Counted from the first letter of the stretch, positions 1 to 11,400 are shown. The stretch: 64,000 nt of DNA from Saururus chinensis (GCA_035235625.1 CP141144.1:41972014-42036013); one strand, 5' to 3'. The notes: generated by a model from the letters alone, not told the origin. Translations and numbers: made by a program.

Positions 1-1753
1 ATGTAAATAATAACTTTGGTGTTCAATTAGGGAAGGCCTTCTATGATTGTGAATCGATAGAAATTGGTTAACCATTTAAGGACAAAGTCATGCTTCAACT
101 TCACCTTCACAACATGGCCATGTACACCAAGTTTCAGTTTAAGTTATATATTCAAATAAATCAAGGTATACAATCAAATGTGTTGTTGAAGACTAGAGAC
201 TACATGCCTCGAGAATTAGTGGATGTTTTATGTTCAAAGTGAAGGAAATGAATTCAGTACATACATGTTCGAAGGCATTACTTGGTGAAGATCATTGTAA
301 AGCAAAAAGTGGGATTATCATTGATGCTATATATAGTCGTATGGAGGGACGTGGGTCTTACACACCAGACGATAAAAAAGAAGATATTAATGTCAAGTTT
401 GGAGTTTCCATAAGTTACCGTAAGGCTTTGAAGGTTAAAGAGGCCGCTCTGGAGAACGTTTGAGGAGTCTTATGTGGACCTTCCAGCATATCTACACCAA
501 TTGGAAAGGATGAATCTAAGGACTACCACAAATATCCAATACGACATTAGAGACAAATCTTTCCAAAGGTGTTTTGTATCATTTGGTGTGTGCGTTCAGA
601 ATTTCAAGAGGCACATGCGTAAGGTAAATGCCATAGACGACACACATTTAAAAGGACAGTACAAGGGAATCATATTTGTGGCATTAACTTTGGATGATGA
701 CAATCACTTGTACCCCTTTGCATTGGGGATAGGAGAATCAGAAAACAATGATTCATGGGAGTGGGTCCTTAAACTTTTGAAGCATGTCCTGGGCCACATT
801 GAAGGGTTGGTTATCATATATGACAGAAACCGTTCAATCATTTCATAGGTTCAAAAAGTATTTCTGAATTGTGTACATGGTATTGTGCTTATCATGTGTG
901 GTCTAATATGCATACAAAATTCAAAGATCCAGGCATCTCCCCCCACTTCTACATTGTAGCAAAGACAAATCGGCCATAGGTATTTGACGAACAAATGACC
1001 ACCATACAACGGATTAATCCAGATGCACACAAGTGGTTAATGGATGTAGATGTAGCTAAATGGGCAAATGTACACTTTCCCGGGAAGAGGTATAATGTTG
1101 TGACATCCAATGGGTGCAAGAGTTTTGACTCCATGATTAAAGAGCATTGAGAATATCCAATTTTAGCTATATTAGAGGGTATACGCTTAAAGATGCAAGA
1201 TATGTGGTATCAACGTATCACATGTGCAGGGAAGTGGACTAGTGAATTAACCTTGTGGGCAGAAAATGAGAGTGAGGCAATGACTAAGGAAGCACGTGCA
1301 CTTGCATGCTATCCTATCAGTGCACATGAGTTTTATACGAAGTCATATCCATATGATGATAAAGTTGATTTGGAAGCTAGGAGATGCACCTGTGGGAAAT
1401 TCCAGGCTATGGGTCTACCATGTGAACATGCATTGGCTGCATGCTAAAAAAGACACATTGATTATCATGCATATTGTTCACCATTTTACAGGGCTGATAC
1501 ATATAAGGAGGTTTACAAATGCGGCATATACCCTGTCCTACATAAAGGTCAATGGGAAATGCCAAATTCTATAAGTGCAATTCAATTGAAGCCTCCACAT
1601 TCAAGGATTCCAACAGAACAACCAAAGAAGAAGCGAATACTCTCGCACAACGAAGAAAAGAAAACAGTGAAGTGTAGTAAATGTAAGGGGTTTGGCCATA
1701 ACATGGCTACTTGTCAGTTCCCAATTAGGCATCATGAGCGCAAAAGACAATGA
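1..1753 (+). pseudogene. Decayed MULE (MuDR-type) transposase
   Basis: This is a cut-and-paste transposase relic of the Mutator-like superfamily, broken by many stops and frameshifts. Recognisable parts in order are: an N-terminal MuDR DNA-binding region ending in an HTC motif (about 60-290); the DDE core at 474-848 with IDDTHLKG (normally a DGTHLKG-like motif, so Gly is replaced) and a second Asp in VIIYDRNRS; a heavily decayed stretch 850-1190; a SWIM zinc finger at 1380-1446 (C-x-C...C-x-H, residues CTCGKF...PCEHALAAC); and a CCHC zinc knuckle at about 1672-1720 (KCSKCKGFGHNMATC). The order is that of a complete MULE protein. The left end lies outside the window and no terminal inverted repeat was found. 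The family is clear; the exact subfamily is not. Confidence 0.85.
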
Positions 1754-2404
1754 AGATAGTAGTATAATAGATATAGGTGAACCTCATGCAGTTAGAAATC
1801 ATACAGGAAAGAGACAAGTCCCTTTAGCAAAGAAGAAAAAAACAATAACTCTTTGAAATATGTTACATGTTTAGAGTAAAATGTATTTTTGTGGATATGA
1901 AAGGTGTACAAGGGCAATTTTTTGTTTATATTACATTTTTTCATGAGGGTATCATATTTTTATTCAGGTTTCCAGTAGACATTGCTTGTTTCCAATATGA
2001 TAGTTTCATCGCTTTCAGTTTGCTAGTTTCTGGTGTTACAGTTGCCAATTGTCCAGTTACCAGCTTTCAATTTCCCAGTTTCCGGTGTTACAGTTGCCAA
2101 TTTTCCCATTTCCAGTTTTCCAGTGTTCCTTGTTGTCAGTGTTAAAGTTGCCAGATTTCCAATTTCCAGCTAGGTCCATCGTTACATCTCTTTCTGAGAT
2201 AGAAAATTTGCACATTAGTGTGATAGAAAATGGAAACAACGAATAACTGAATTTCATGTATTAGTATTTTTAATACAAGATAAGACAACCATCTAAACAT
2301 AATTAAAAAACATTGAACTGAGTTTTATGACAACGAAGATAGTTCAAAAACATTCAATTTTGTTTACAGTGAAGATAAATTTCATAATTCTACTTTGGTC
2401 ACTA
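1754..2404. repeat. Non-coding stretch with TTTCCAGTT low-complexity repeats
   Basis: No gene is supported here. Between about 2030 and 2180 short units such as tttccagttt, gttgccaatt and ttcccagttt recur irregularly with a ~10-25 bp rhythm. The short reading frames on both strands in this segment come from the repeat and are not credible proteins. The same vocabulary returns at about 2985-3160, on the other side of the 360-bp hairpin. The hairpin therefore sits inside a patch of this simple sequence. Confidence 0.6.
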
Positions 2405-2764
2405 AGAGAACTAAGCATAGATGTAGTCTAACTTTGGAGCTCTAGGAAGCCTAAACATCAACTGAGCTCAGCTATCATGCGATTAATTGGGGAATCACAA
2501 TAGGCGGGGCACGTCTCAACTGGGGATCTTCCTCACTGACGTTAGCGAGAATGACCTATGCCAATTCCTATCAGTGCACCATAATTTTATGCTGCACTGA
2601 GAGAAATTGTCATAGACCAATTGGCTGTCGTCCGTAAGGAAGATCCTCAGTTGAATGTGCCCCACCTATTGTGATCCCCCCATTAATTGCAAGATAGCTG
2701 AGCTCAGCTGATGTCTAGGCTTCCTGGAGCTCCAAAGTTAGATTGCATCTATGCTTAGTTCTCT
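2405..2764. repeat. 360-bp near-palindromic hairpin (foldback/MITE-like)
   Basis: The left arm starts AGAGAACTAAGCATAG and the right arm ends with its complement CTATGCTTAGTTCTCT. The two arms can be followed inward base by base with scattered mismatches to a short loop near 2585, where tcagtgca faces tgcactga. Arms are about 170 bp and remain very similar, so transcripts from either strand could fold into one long stem. No target-site duplication is obvious. Possible identities are a foldback transposon or MITE, or an inverted duplication giving small RNAs. No coding capacity was seen. Confidence 0.85.
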
Positions 2765-3540
2765 ATCTCCGGAAAGGCGTTGTCATCCTCTTCATATAGC
2801 TTATTCGGCAATTTTCTTTTTATGATTTTTTTTCCTGCAGCCTTTGACATTTCCTATACAAGGATTTTAAATTAAAAATCAATTAGAAGGGAATATACAT
2901 ATATTGTATAATTCAACTATTAATATACGAAAAAAATAATGCCTAAAAAAATAAATTATTGCTCACTAATGAAGCTCTTTCTTATCCAGTTTTCTAGTTT
3001 TATGATTTTTCAGTGTTATAGTTTTCCAATTTTATATGTTTCCAGTTATTCAGTTTCATACTTTTCCACTTATTTTATGGCAAACAAGTAAAATTCCAGT
3101 CAATTTCCAATTTTTTCGATTTTATAGTTTTCCAGTTTTGTAGTTATTCAGTTCACAGTTTCATATTAATATTTATCATACGTACTAATCACAACAAGCA
3201 ATTTGTAACAACTTAATGTTTTATTCTCAATAAAATCTACCTTTTCGTTATTATGTGACAATCACAATAATATAAGAACTACAAGCACAAACCAAATAGA
3301 CCAAAGGATGAAAATTGTTCAATATTCCTGTCAATAATCATGCATGAGACATGCAGACAAGATCTAATGACTATCATTAGCAAATATATCAATTTTATTT
3401 TAAAAAAATACCTTCCGATAAGGGTGAGATAAGGGCAATGAAGGTGAGGACGAGATGAGGCAGTGCAATTGAGAGCGAGGTTGAGGTGAGGGCAGTGAAG
3501 GAAATAGATAAAGTCAAAAATGACAAAGAGGAATAGATAG
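2765..3540. other. AT-rich non-coding spacer
   Basis: No gene is seen. The segment holds a second patch of tttccagtt-type simple sequence (about 2985-3160), then plain AT-rich DNA, then a purine-rich run from about 3415 (gatgaggg, gtgaggacg, gaggttgagg) that leads into the 40-bp minisatellite. Confidence 0.6.
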
Positions 3541-3700
3541 CAAGGGAGACGAATAGATGCTTTCTGGGAACTGGAGGTGGCGAGAGAGACAAACAGATGC
3601 TCTCCGGGAATTAGAGGTGTCGAGGGAGACGAACATATGCTCTCTGTGAATTGGAAGTGGCAAGGGAGACGAACAAATGCTCTCTGGGATACAACAATGG
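3541..3700. repeat. 40-bp minisatellite, four copies
   Basis: The phrase gagacgaa/caaa occurs at 3546, 3586, 3626 and 3666, exactly 40 bp apart. Each unit continues with a variant of agatgctctctgggaattgg and a purine-rich tail. Copies differ at several positions, so the array is not newly made. It lies about 500 bp upstream of the proteasome-chaperone gene. Minus-strand reading frames over it are repeat artefacts. Confidence 0.85.
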
Positions 3701-3919
3701 AGATGGAGACGAAGAAACATAATTCACCCAGAAGTATACTTTAGGGAGGGTATTTCAATCAAAATTACTCCCACATATATAAGTTATTATATGAGCAAAT
3801 TTATTTTGGTAAATAGTAAAAACTTCTTTACATTTCCGTTTTCTCATCGAAGTAGGTTTGCTTGATTCCTCTTTAATTTATAAAGAATTAGGTGTTGACA
3901 GTACCATTATTTCATAAAT

Positions 3920-4218
3920 CGGCCCAGCCAATGGATTGGTATTCAGATCGGTTTAACCGCAGGTCAGGGTTCCTAATTCCATATAAAACCCCTCCCTTGG
4001 ACACCCCTTGCACCCGTAACCCAATTTCCTCAAACCCCCAGCCACCCTCCCTCCTTCCTAAAAGTGACCTCTTATCTCCTGTTGTTGAATTCGGTCCGCA
4101 AAGAATTTGAACCGGATCGAACGGGGCCAGTCCCAAACCCGGTTCATGCGTGAGGCGGTTGACTATATAAGAGACTGGGGAGTGGGCTGGGCTGCTGGAG
4201 AGGGCAACATAACGAAAG
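3920..4218 (+). promoter_or_regulatory. Promoter of the PAC1-like gene (TATA, CCAAT, site II)
   Basis: A TATATAA box lies at 4164-4170, about 49 bp before the start codon, a usual spacing for a short plant 5' leader. A CCAAT box in GGCCCAGCCAATGG lies near 3921-3934 and includes a GGCCCA (reverse TGGGCC) site II element. Two further TGGGCT motifs sit at about 4183-4192, near the probable transcription start. Site II elements are typical of plant housekeeping genes, including ribosomal and proteasome genes. The start codon context AAAGATGGCG is good. Confidence 0.6.
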
Positions 4219-5013
4219 ATGGCGACGGACGCGGTAACGGAGTTACGACGGCCGTCAAGGTTCTTCGACGACGAGCTCAGCAACTTCGCCTCCCCTCCGT
4301 CACCGCCGCTCCCGTCCCCCTTCCTCCTCCTCCGCCCAAACCCTGACCCTAATCCCTCCTCCCCTCCCGCCCCCGACCTACTCCTCGTTGCCGTCTCCCC
4401 TCCCTCCCTTTTCCTCCTCCGGCGTGCCTCCCCAGCCCCATCCCTCGCCGGCACCCTTGTCCTCCCCGAGACCCCTCTCCCCGGCTCTTCCCTCGACTCC
4501 CCCTTCCCCTCCTTCCACTTCTACACCCTCGGTGCCTCGGGCGACTCCTCCTCTTCCACGCTCGCCGCTGCGGTCCAGCTCTCTGTCCCCTCTTCCCGTG
4601 CCCACTCCGTTGCCAAGTGCATGATCCGCGGCCTCCGGCCGAAGAAAGTCGTGATCTTTGACTCGATCCAGCGGGGGAACTTCCGGGGGCGACTACCGTC
4701 AGAAGAGTCAGCAGCGGTGGCGTTCAAGATGGAGACTTCGCAGCAGCGGGGCTGCCCGGATGGCTCCCCGGTGCCGGACCTGGATAACTTCCCTTCCGGG
4801 AGCGTGGCTGACGGGCTCGGCGCGGCTCTACTGGCTCGGTGCCAGGTGGAGGGGGTCAAGGGGTCCCTGTGCGTCACCTGGTCGGACTCGCACAAGTCTG
4901 TGGTGCTGCTCAAGTCGCTGCTGGAAAGGATTGCGTCGGGGACCGAGTTCGGTAGCGATCTGGCGTCCTACCGGCCTCCGGATGCTCAAGTCGGCACGGC
5001 ATTGTACGTATGA
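4219..5013 (+). CDS. Proteasome assembly chaperone 1 (PAC1/PSMG1/Pba1-like) protein
   Basis: The 264-residue product resembles PAC1, which pairs with PAC2 to guide assembly of the 20S proteasome alpha ring in the cytosol and nucleus. The central part has KKVVIFDSIQRGNFRG (about residues 141-156). A following block, FPSGSVADGLGAALLARCQ (about 191-209) then VKGSLCVTW, matches the family's conserved AA-L-x-x-C-Q region. The last residues are LYV, fitting the hydrophobic-Tyr-X (HbYX) tail by which Pba1 docks on alpha subunits. A terminal HbYX argues that the stop at 5011 is the natural end and the gene has one exon. The length is close to the usual 260-290 residues. Coding sequence is very GC-rich with a Pro/Ser-rich N-terminus, unlike its AT-rich surroundings. 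A GTATGA sequence at 5008 could act as a splice donor, but that would remove the HbYX tail. Confidence 0.72.
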   Translation: MATDAVTELRRPSRFFDDELSNFASPPSPPLPSPFLLLRPNPDPNPSSPPAPDLLLVAVSPPSLFLLRRASPAPSLAGTLVLPETPLPGSSLDSPFPSFHFYTLGASGDSSSSTLAAAVQLSVPSSRAHSVAKCMIRGLRPKKVVIFDSIQRGNFRGRLPSEESAAVAFKMETSQQRGCPDGSPVPDLDNFPSGSVADGLGAALLARCQVEGVKGSLCVTWSDSHKSVVLLKSLLERIASGTEFGSDLASYRPPDAQVGTALYV

Positions 5014-5221
5014 GAGAAATTATACTTCCTAATTTAGTGCTCGGAGTATCAGATATCTATTTACATGGAAATTTTTCATGGTAATTTTTCTTCCTTTGTT
5101 TTTGAGAACCAAGATAGGTGTTCAATTTCAATTATTCCTTCAATTTTTTTTTTCATGAATCTAGCTTAATGTTTTTCCAGCAAAGGGCTCCCTAAATGGG
5201 GGAGGAAATTAACATATCATA

Positions 5222-6534
5222 TCATACTATATTAAAAAGCACCAACGGAGTACGACAGAACTTTCGTTTATTGCCTTTATTAACCATAATTTTTTTTATA
5301 TTATTCTAATAATTACCCTCATAAACTAATAATAATTCCGATAATTATCATCATAAACTAATAAATAAGCTCATGAGATAATTACCTTCCATGAAACGAA
5401 ATCTTTAGGATCACAATCTATGTAATCCTATTGAATTTTATCTCACATTCGAGTATCTGATTATCATGAGAACAGGACTCCAATGTCCTAATTAATTAAT
5501 AACTTTAAATGATACTTTGAAGCATATTGATAAAGAAATAGGAGGGAAGCTGATGTGGATGCTCATGATGGAGCTTTGGAAAGGACGGTAGATAACACGT
5601 CAGGGTGCCAAGCTGATGTGGACCAATTGTAGATTAATCCGTTTGAATGAAGATCAAGGCTGCTTCCTCCGTTCCTAATTTTTTGCCCCATGTTCAACTA
5701 GTCGGTAGAGCATGTATCAGTTTTATGGCAAAATAGGACTCCTACAAACCAGGCCATTCCGGCTTGAGTCTTGCTCTACCCTGTCAGAATGAAGCATAAC
5801 CTCTATGCAGTTACACTAATTCCATAGCGGGTCATAATTGAATCTTCTACTCAGCAATTTGTTCCTAGAAAGACTCCTACACAATTGGTCTGTGTAACCA
5901 TAGGTGGTCCAACCAATCTAGCCATACTGGTCCTCCATCGTTAAATTTCTCATTCTCCAGATGGGTCAAATCTGAACTTGGCAGGGTCCGTTAACATGGG
6001 TACCTCAAATCCATTTGAGAATATGGCAGGGCCCTTCAACGTGGATACCTCAATCCATTTGAGGATTTGGCGGGGTTCAGTTTCTATTGGGATTGACACA
6101 TATTTAGAGCTTCCTAAATTCATGAAGCAAGTGAAAAACAAGATTCGAAGAAAGGTAATAGAAAAGGAGGGCATCAAAGAAATACATTTTAAGCCCATTA
6201 GGTTATTAGATTAATTTTTATAAATCTTGTTTTCTGAGTTTATTGCTTAAATTTGTTTCTCTATATTTTCCGCTTTGGCAGGTAGGTTAGTTAATTAGAT
6301 ACAAATCTGCTAATTGATACTGACCATTATTAGGAGTATGTCTTTAAGAGTGATGAAGATCAAACACGTCTGATTTTCTATTCACAAGGGTCAATAGTTA
6401 ATAATGTTTAATATTGTTACATTAGCAGGGACTGTATATAATTTTTAATATTTTTTGATGTTTCATGCGGACTTTCAATCACTTTGTTTGAAAAAATGAT
6501 TGTTTCCATGCGCAATGCACGTGCACTTTGTTAG
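5222..6534 (+). mobile_element. Probable non-autonomous Helitron
   Basis: The left end reads TCATACTATATTAAAAAGC, close to the TCTATACTATATTAAAAG start of many plant Helitrons, and is preceded by A. The right end has a short palindrome (gcacgtgc, 6517-6524), then TTAG followed by T, one base from the canonical CTAG/T. There are no inverted repeats, no target duplication and no Rep/helicase reading frame, as expected for a non-autonomous copy. The interior is mostly AT-rich. It starts 209 bp after the PAC1-like stop codon, so it may overlap the transcript end. The call rests on terminal motifs only. Confidence 0.5.
5975..6080. repeat. ~45-bp tandem repeat, 2.3 copies
   Basis: The unit beginning ggcagggtccgttaacatgg recurs as ggcagggcccttcaacgtgg 45 bp later and as ggcggggttcag after a further 44 bp. 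Each copy contains tacctcaa..ccatttgag, itself an inverted repeat (tcaaat/atttga). An apparent 78-codon frame through it is not supported as a gene. Confidence 0.6.
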
Positions 6535-6535
6535 T

Positions 6536-7529
6536 TCTAATACTAAAAGAGGGAAGGGGGTACGATTGATTTTTATTGTTTCTCGTGTTGCACATAGTCT
6601 TCTATGTAATCCTAATTGATTTGTAATTATTGCTGCCCACGTATTTAATCACCTTACATAATTATCGTTTACATGGTGCATAGATAAAAGCTACAACTGT
6701 TCGATGCAGGTAAATGTATACTTAGCAGGAGAGAGGAAACCAAATCTAGAACGAAGATCTTGTGTAATCTCCAAGTAAAAAAGTAGTTTTCTTATTTATT
6801 ACTTAGTAAGCCAAATCACTAGACAGATAGGATTCTGCTTAGGAAAAATCTTTTCCTAGCCTTGCTTCATGACCATACTTTGTGACCGGGGAGGACGTTT
6901 AGACACGTAGAGAGGGAACCTTAAAAATGCCATGCAGTGACAGCCCTTTGTCCTCTCTACAGTGGGTGGGTGGGGGTGTTGTCATGATGGATTTTATTTC
7001 CTACCTTTGATTGGGGAAAAATTCTTTAACCCCTTGTGTTTTGTGAGATTTACTGGAGTTTCATGTGTAAAACTGTAAAACAAAATTCCCTCATGGGAAA
7101 ATAATCCAATCATCATAATGCTTTTTGTTCCTGGTGCAAGTCATGTGTAACGTTTTTCACTTGAAAAAAATATTTCTAAATTAATCCACTATATTTTGGG
7201 TTTTCCCCATACCAACTTAATTTATGGAATTCTACATGTATGTATGTATTCTTTTTTATCTATATACTATATATGTACAAAATAATAATTCACATAATAA
7301 AATAAATAAGATATATGCAGATATAGAAGTAAGATGTTCTTGTTTTTTATGTGAGATACCTTTAATTCATTCATCAAGCATAGAAAGAGTATAACTTTGT
7401 ATTCTATATGTACATGATGCTTGCATTGATGGAGCCAGCCCTGGCATGGAGCCCGCATGAGACCCACGCCAACAATGCAAGCGATGTGTTGGCATTGAGA
7501 GCTACAAGTGGCCTAAGCATTTTCAATAA
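6536..7529. other. AT-rich non-coding spacer, possible second Helitron start
   Basis: No gene is supported. Directly after the Helitron right end the sequence reads TCTAATACTAAAAGAGGG (6536-6553), itself Helitron-5'-like, so a second truncated copy may abut the first. The rest is AT-rich, with one G-rich run (gggtgggtgggggtg) near 6965 and a short region around 7440-7500 rich in gcat/gcatg motifs. Confidence 0.4.
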
Positions 7530-7714
7530 ATAGGATGAAGTGGTGTGGGTAGTTGGGCCCACAATAATAAGCTAGCATTATGGGAGATGAGTTGGGTAGT
7601 GGGGCCCATATTAGTACCTATAGGTGAGGAGGATGATATATGGGAAGTGGGGCCCACAATAGATGCCAAGGTTAATAAGGATGATGTTTGGGTAGTTGGG
7701 CCCACCATAGTAGC
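7530..7714. repeat. 48-bp minisatellite, interrupted by a retrotransposon
   Basis: The core gggcccac/t occurs at 7555, 7602, 7650 and 7698, spacing 47, 48 and 48 bp. Each unit holds a ggtagttgggcccacaatagtag-like phrase and a gatgatg segment. The array is cut at 7714 by the chromovirus LTR and resumes after its other end (13678 onwards: atagctaaggttaggagagatgatg). The element therefore inserted into the array. Because the period is a multiple of three, both strands show short open frames (a 16-residue repeat), which are artefacts. Confidence 0.85.
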
Positions 7715-8464
7715 TGTCAGGGTGCGAGGCTGTGCCTAGCGTTCGCTCTCGTGATGGCCTGGCTGCACCGTGCAACTAGCAGCCAATTCCCTCGACCTTC
7801 CGACTCGTATGCCCAAGGGGAACAACAACTCGGCAACACAATGCCAACTCTGGTGCAAAGGGGCTCCGCCCAATGCTATAATACTTTAGTCCGTCAAAAC
7901 AAGGCAGGGAGAGGCGAGGCTGAATAACCAAGTCGAAATCTCTATCTGTCTGCCATGGCTGCGTGCACTCTCGCTTAAATAGGATCAGCCCATGTCATCC
8001 TAATGCTAGTAGTATTTACATGTCCCACTCATACAAGAGTTCCTTCCTTGACCAACTCTCCCACTAGGCAGGTTGCCCTAGCCGAAATTAGGATACTAGA
8101 GTTCTCTGTGTTTAGCTAGGATTCTAGTGCCCTTTGCCTTTAAAGAGTGTGGTTCTCTTAGGAAATTGCTGCCCCAACTCCTACTTGAGCTAGAAGTTGG
8201 CTGAACTTGCATAGATGAGTCTTGTCCACCTTAAGAGTTCGTCCCTAAGTGCAATTGGCACCTAACTTGCCACTAGTCCTGCTCGCGTAGGGACTCTCCC
8301 TCAGCCTGCTTTACAAGGCTGGTCATCGCTTTGGAAGCTGCTCCAACATTCATTTGCGCCCAAAGGGCGTCCTTGGCTGCCTGTCGCCAGGGGGGCTTGG
8401 CTGTTTGTCGCCAAGCTTAAAGGGTAGTCACTCCTTTTCTCTATGGGACTGATTAAGGGCAACC
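7715..8464 (-). repeat. 3' LTR of the minus-strand chromovirus
   Basis: About 750 bp, starting TGTCAGGGTGCGAGG on the plus strand and ending near ...attaagggcaacca. It matches 12809-13677 along its length with many substitutions. The minus-strand promoter has TATTTAAG (complement of cttaaata at 7974-7981). It lacks the ~110-bp internal duplication present in the other LTR. Confidence 0.88.
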
Positions 8465-8499
8465 AATCCACTCGATGCCCTCGTCGAGGTTAAGTATTC

Positions 8500-11400
8500 T
8501 CCAAGCTGTTCTCCGAATCTAGAAGACCCTTCCACTTAACCAAGTAGAAGACCCTTCGGTTCTTCTTGCTCATCCCTTCGACCTTCCGGTCTTGAATGGC
8601 GTCAACCTCCTCAAAAGTTTTGATAGTAGGCGGTGCTCTCTTAGAAGTGTTATGCTAGAATCCTTTAAGTCTTCACGAAAAGGCTTCAAGAAGCTGATAT
8701 GAAAAACATGGTGAATTTTTAACTGCTCCAGCAGTTTAAGTTGGTATGCTAGCTGACCAACTCGTTGCTTCACCTCAAAGGGACCGTCATATCTCTAGAT
8801 GAGCCCTTTGTGCACAACCTTCTTTCGCAATATCTTCTCAAGTTGGGGAGTAAGTTTCAGCATGACTGTCCCCAACCTGAAATGCAGGATGCCTTCAATC
8901 CTTATATGCATACTTGTTCATCCGCTTGACTGCTTTGGCCAAACAATATCCGGCCTCCATCCTTTTTGTTTGCTCTTTGGCTAGGCGGTAAGCAGCTGGA
9001 TACATGCCTCTTGTCCGCTAGAACGCAATGTTCATCGGCGTAAGGGGTTGCTAGCCCGTTGCCAACTTGAAAGGACTACTGCCCGTTGCCGAGCAAGTGT
9101 GCAAGCTATAGCAGAATTGGGCTACTTTTAGCAAATCAACCCAATTTTTTTGGTTTGCCATCACAAAGTGCCTCAATTACTTCTTTCGTCCGTCTGAGGA
9201 TAATTGCTGGTTGAAAAGTTGAGTTGTGTGCAACATCTCAAACGGCTGCATCCAAAATCTGCCCATGAATTGGGTATCTCTATCGCTCACAATGTTCGCT
9301 GGTTGGCCCCAATACTCGACAATGTTTCTGCACAATAGATCTGTGGCCATCTTTGTGCCCCAAGTCTTTGGGGTTGTTATGAACGTTCAATGCGTAGAGA
9401 AGCAGTCCACCACCAACATGATAGACCCATAGCCCTGCACAATCGGTAAACCAGTGATGTAATTCATAAACAAGACAAGCTGACCCATGGTCTGTCTAGA
9501 ATGGGAAGGGGTTGCAAAATGCCTGCTTCCTTTTGCCTCTGTCTTGTCTTGTGGACAAACTATGTGCGTCTTTACATAATGCTCAACATCTTCTAGCACC
9601 CGTGGCCAGAAAGTTTGGGACAAGAGTGCATGAGTCCTTTCTTGTTCGAGGTGACCTGCCCATGCGGAGTCATGAGTCTCCTCAGCAACTGATGCCTCAA
9701 ACCCCCAGCTAAGGGGATGTAAGGGCGTTCGCCCTTCGCATACAGCACCCCCGCCAACCAAAATTGCCGTGTAAACCTATCCTTCACGGATAAACTTGAT
9801 CCTTCTCCATGGCATCTCATATCTGATCCAACATGTCCCCTGAAACCTGCACCAATGCTGCCATTGTTGCCTCTGGGTCCGTTTGTTGGCTAAGGGCATC
9901 AGCCACTATGTTGGCCTTGCTCGGTTTATACTCCAACACGAAATTGAACTAGGAACTCCCGTCATTGTGCCTGCTTGGGCGAAAGTTTATTTTGCATAAT
10001 AAAGTAGCTTGTGGTTATATTATCTGTCTGGACAATGAACTTTGCTCCTAGCAAGTAATGCCTCTATGTCCTAAGGCAGGGACGACCACCACCATCTCCT
10101 TCTCGTGGACTAAGTACCTTTGCTCGGTTTCGTTGAGTATGCGGCTCTCATATGCACCTTAAAGGGTGCATTGAACTCAAGGAGTTTGAGGACTAGCTTA
10201 GAGGATATTGCATCCTTAAGCCGCTCAAATGCCGACTGCCATGCCTCGGCTCAGTGCCAAGGCTTGTCTTTTTTTAAGGGGTTGGTAAGTGCGGCTACCT
10301 TCTTCAAATAATTCTTGATAAACTCGTTGGGATTGTTGGCCACTCTGTTATGGCCTTGACCTTTTGTCCGTCCACCCGCACTCTTCTCTTCGATATGCAA
10401 TGCCCTAAGAATGCGATCTCTGTGTGGGCAAAGCAACACTTCTTGAGCTTCGAAAACAGATTATGCTCCCTTAGTCTTTCTAGGATGATTCTGAGATGTC
10501 CGACATGCTCGTCCAAGGATGCATTGTACACCACGATGTTGTCAAGGTAGACGACCACAAACCGAACGAGGTGGGTCTGAAAACGTCATTCATCAATGTG
10601 CAAAAGGTGGTTGGTGCCTTTGTCAAGCCAAAGGGCATGATTAGAAACTCGAACAATCTATAGCGAGTCACTGTTGCTATTTTTGCCTTGTCGCCCGTAG
10701 CAATGTGCACACGCCAAAAATCCAACCTGAGATCAAGCTTGGAGAAATATGAAGCCTTCACTAACCTATCGAACAAATCAGCCACCAATGGGATTGGGTA
10801 CTTGTTCTTCACTGTGATCTAATTTAGAGCTCGGTAATCCACACATAAATGAAAGAAACTGTCTTGCTTTCTCTAAAATAGGACTGGTGCTCCAAAGGGA
10901 GCTTTGGACAGTCTGATGAAATTGGCCTTCAACAACTCTTCTAACTATTTCGTTAGTGTCTGCAGAAGCTCAGGTGGCATCACGTCTGCAACTTATCCCA
11001 GCAAATTTTCCACTTTCAATGGAATGACCCGCTGTGTTCTCTATCTCCACCGTTTGAGACCAAATAGGTCTTGTGGTCTTGCTTGAGGCCCTTTATAAGC
11101 TAGAGGGCAGGCACAACCTGCACCTCGGTTTCGCCTTTGTTCTTAGCAACAAAGCAGGGAACTCTCTTATCGCCAACTGAGATAAGGCATCACAAATACC
11201 TTTGCCTTTCTCATGAAATTAAGCCCTAGGATCAATTCAAAGTCGTCAAGAGGAACAATTGTGAAACTCACTCTGCCCGTCCATTCTCCGATCCTCACCT
11301 GTAGGTCATTGGCCACTCCTAGGATAGGGGTTGCCTTCGAGTTAGCAACCTTGATCCTTGCTTATGCCTTCGTCATCTTGAGGCCCCATGCCTCCACACA

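Noticed and set aside
4388-5032. Frames of 75-130 codons overlapping the PAC1-like gene
   Set aside because: They are shadows in other frames of a GC-rich coding sequence.
5978-6214. 78-codon frame in the Helitron
   Set aside because: It starts in a 45-bp repeat and has no recognised similarity; the end resembles random AT-rich translation.
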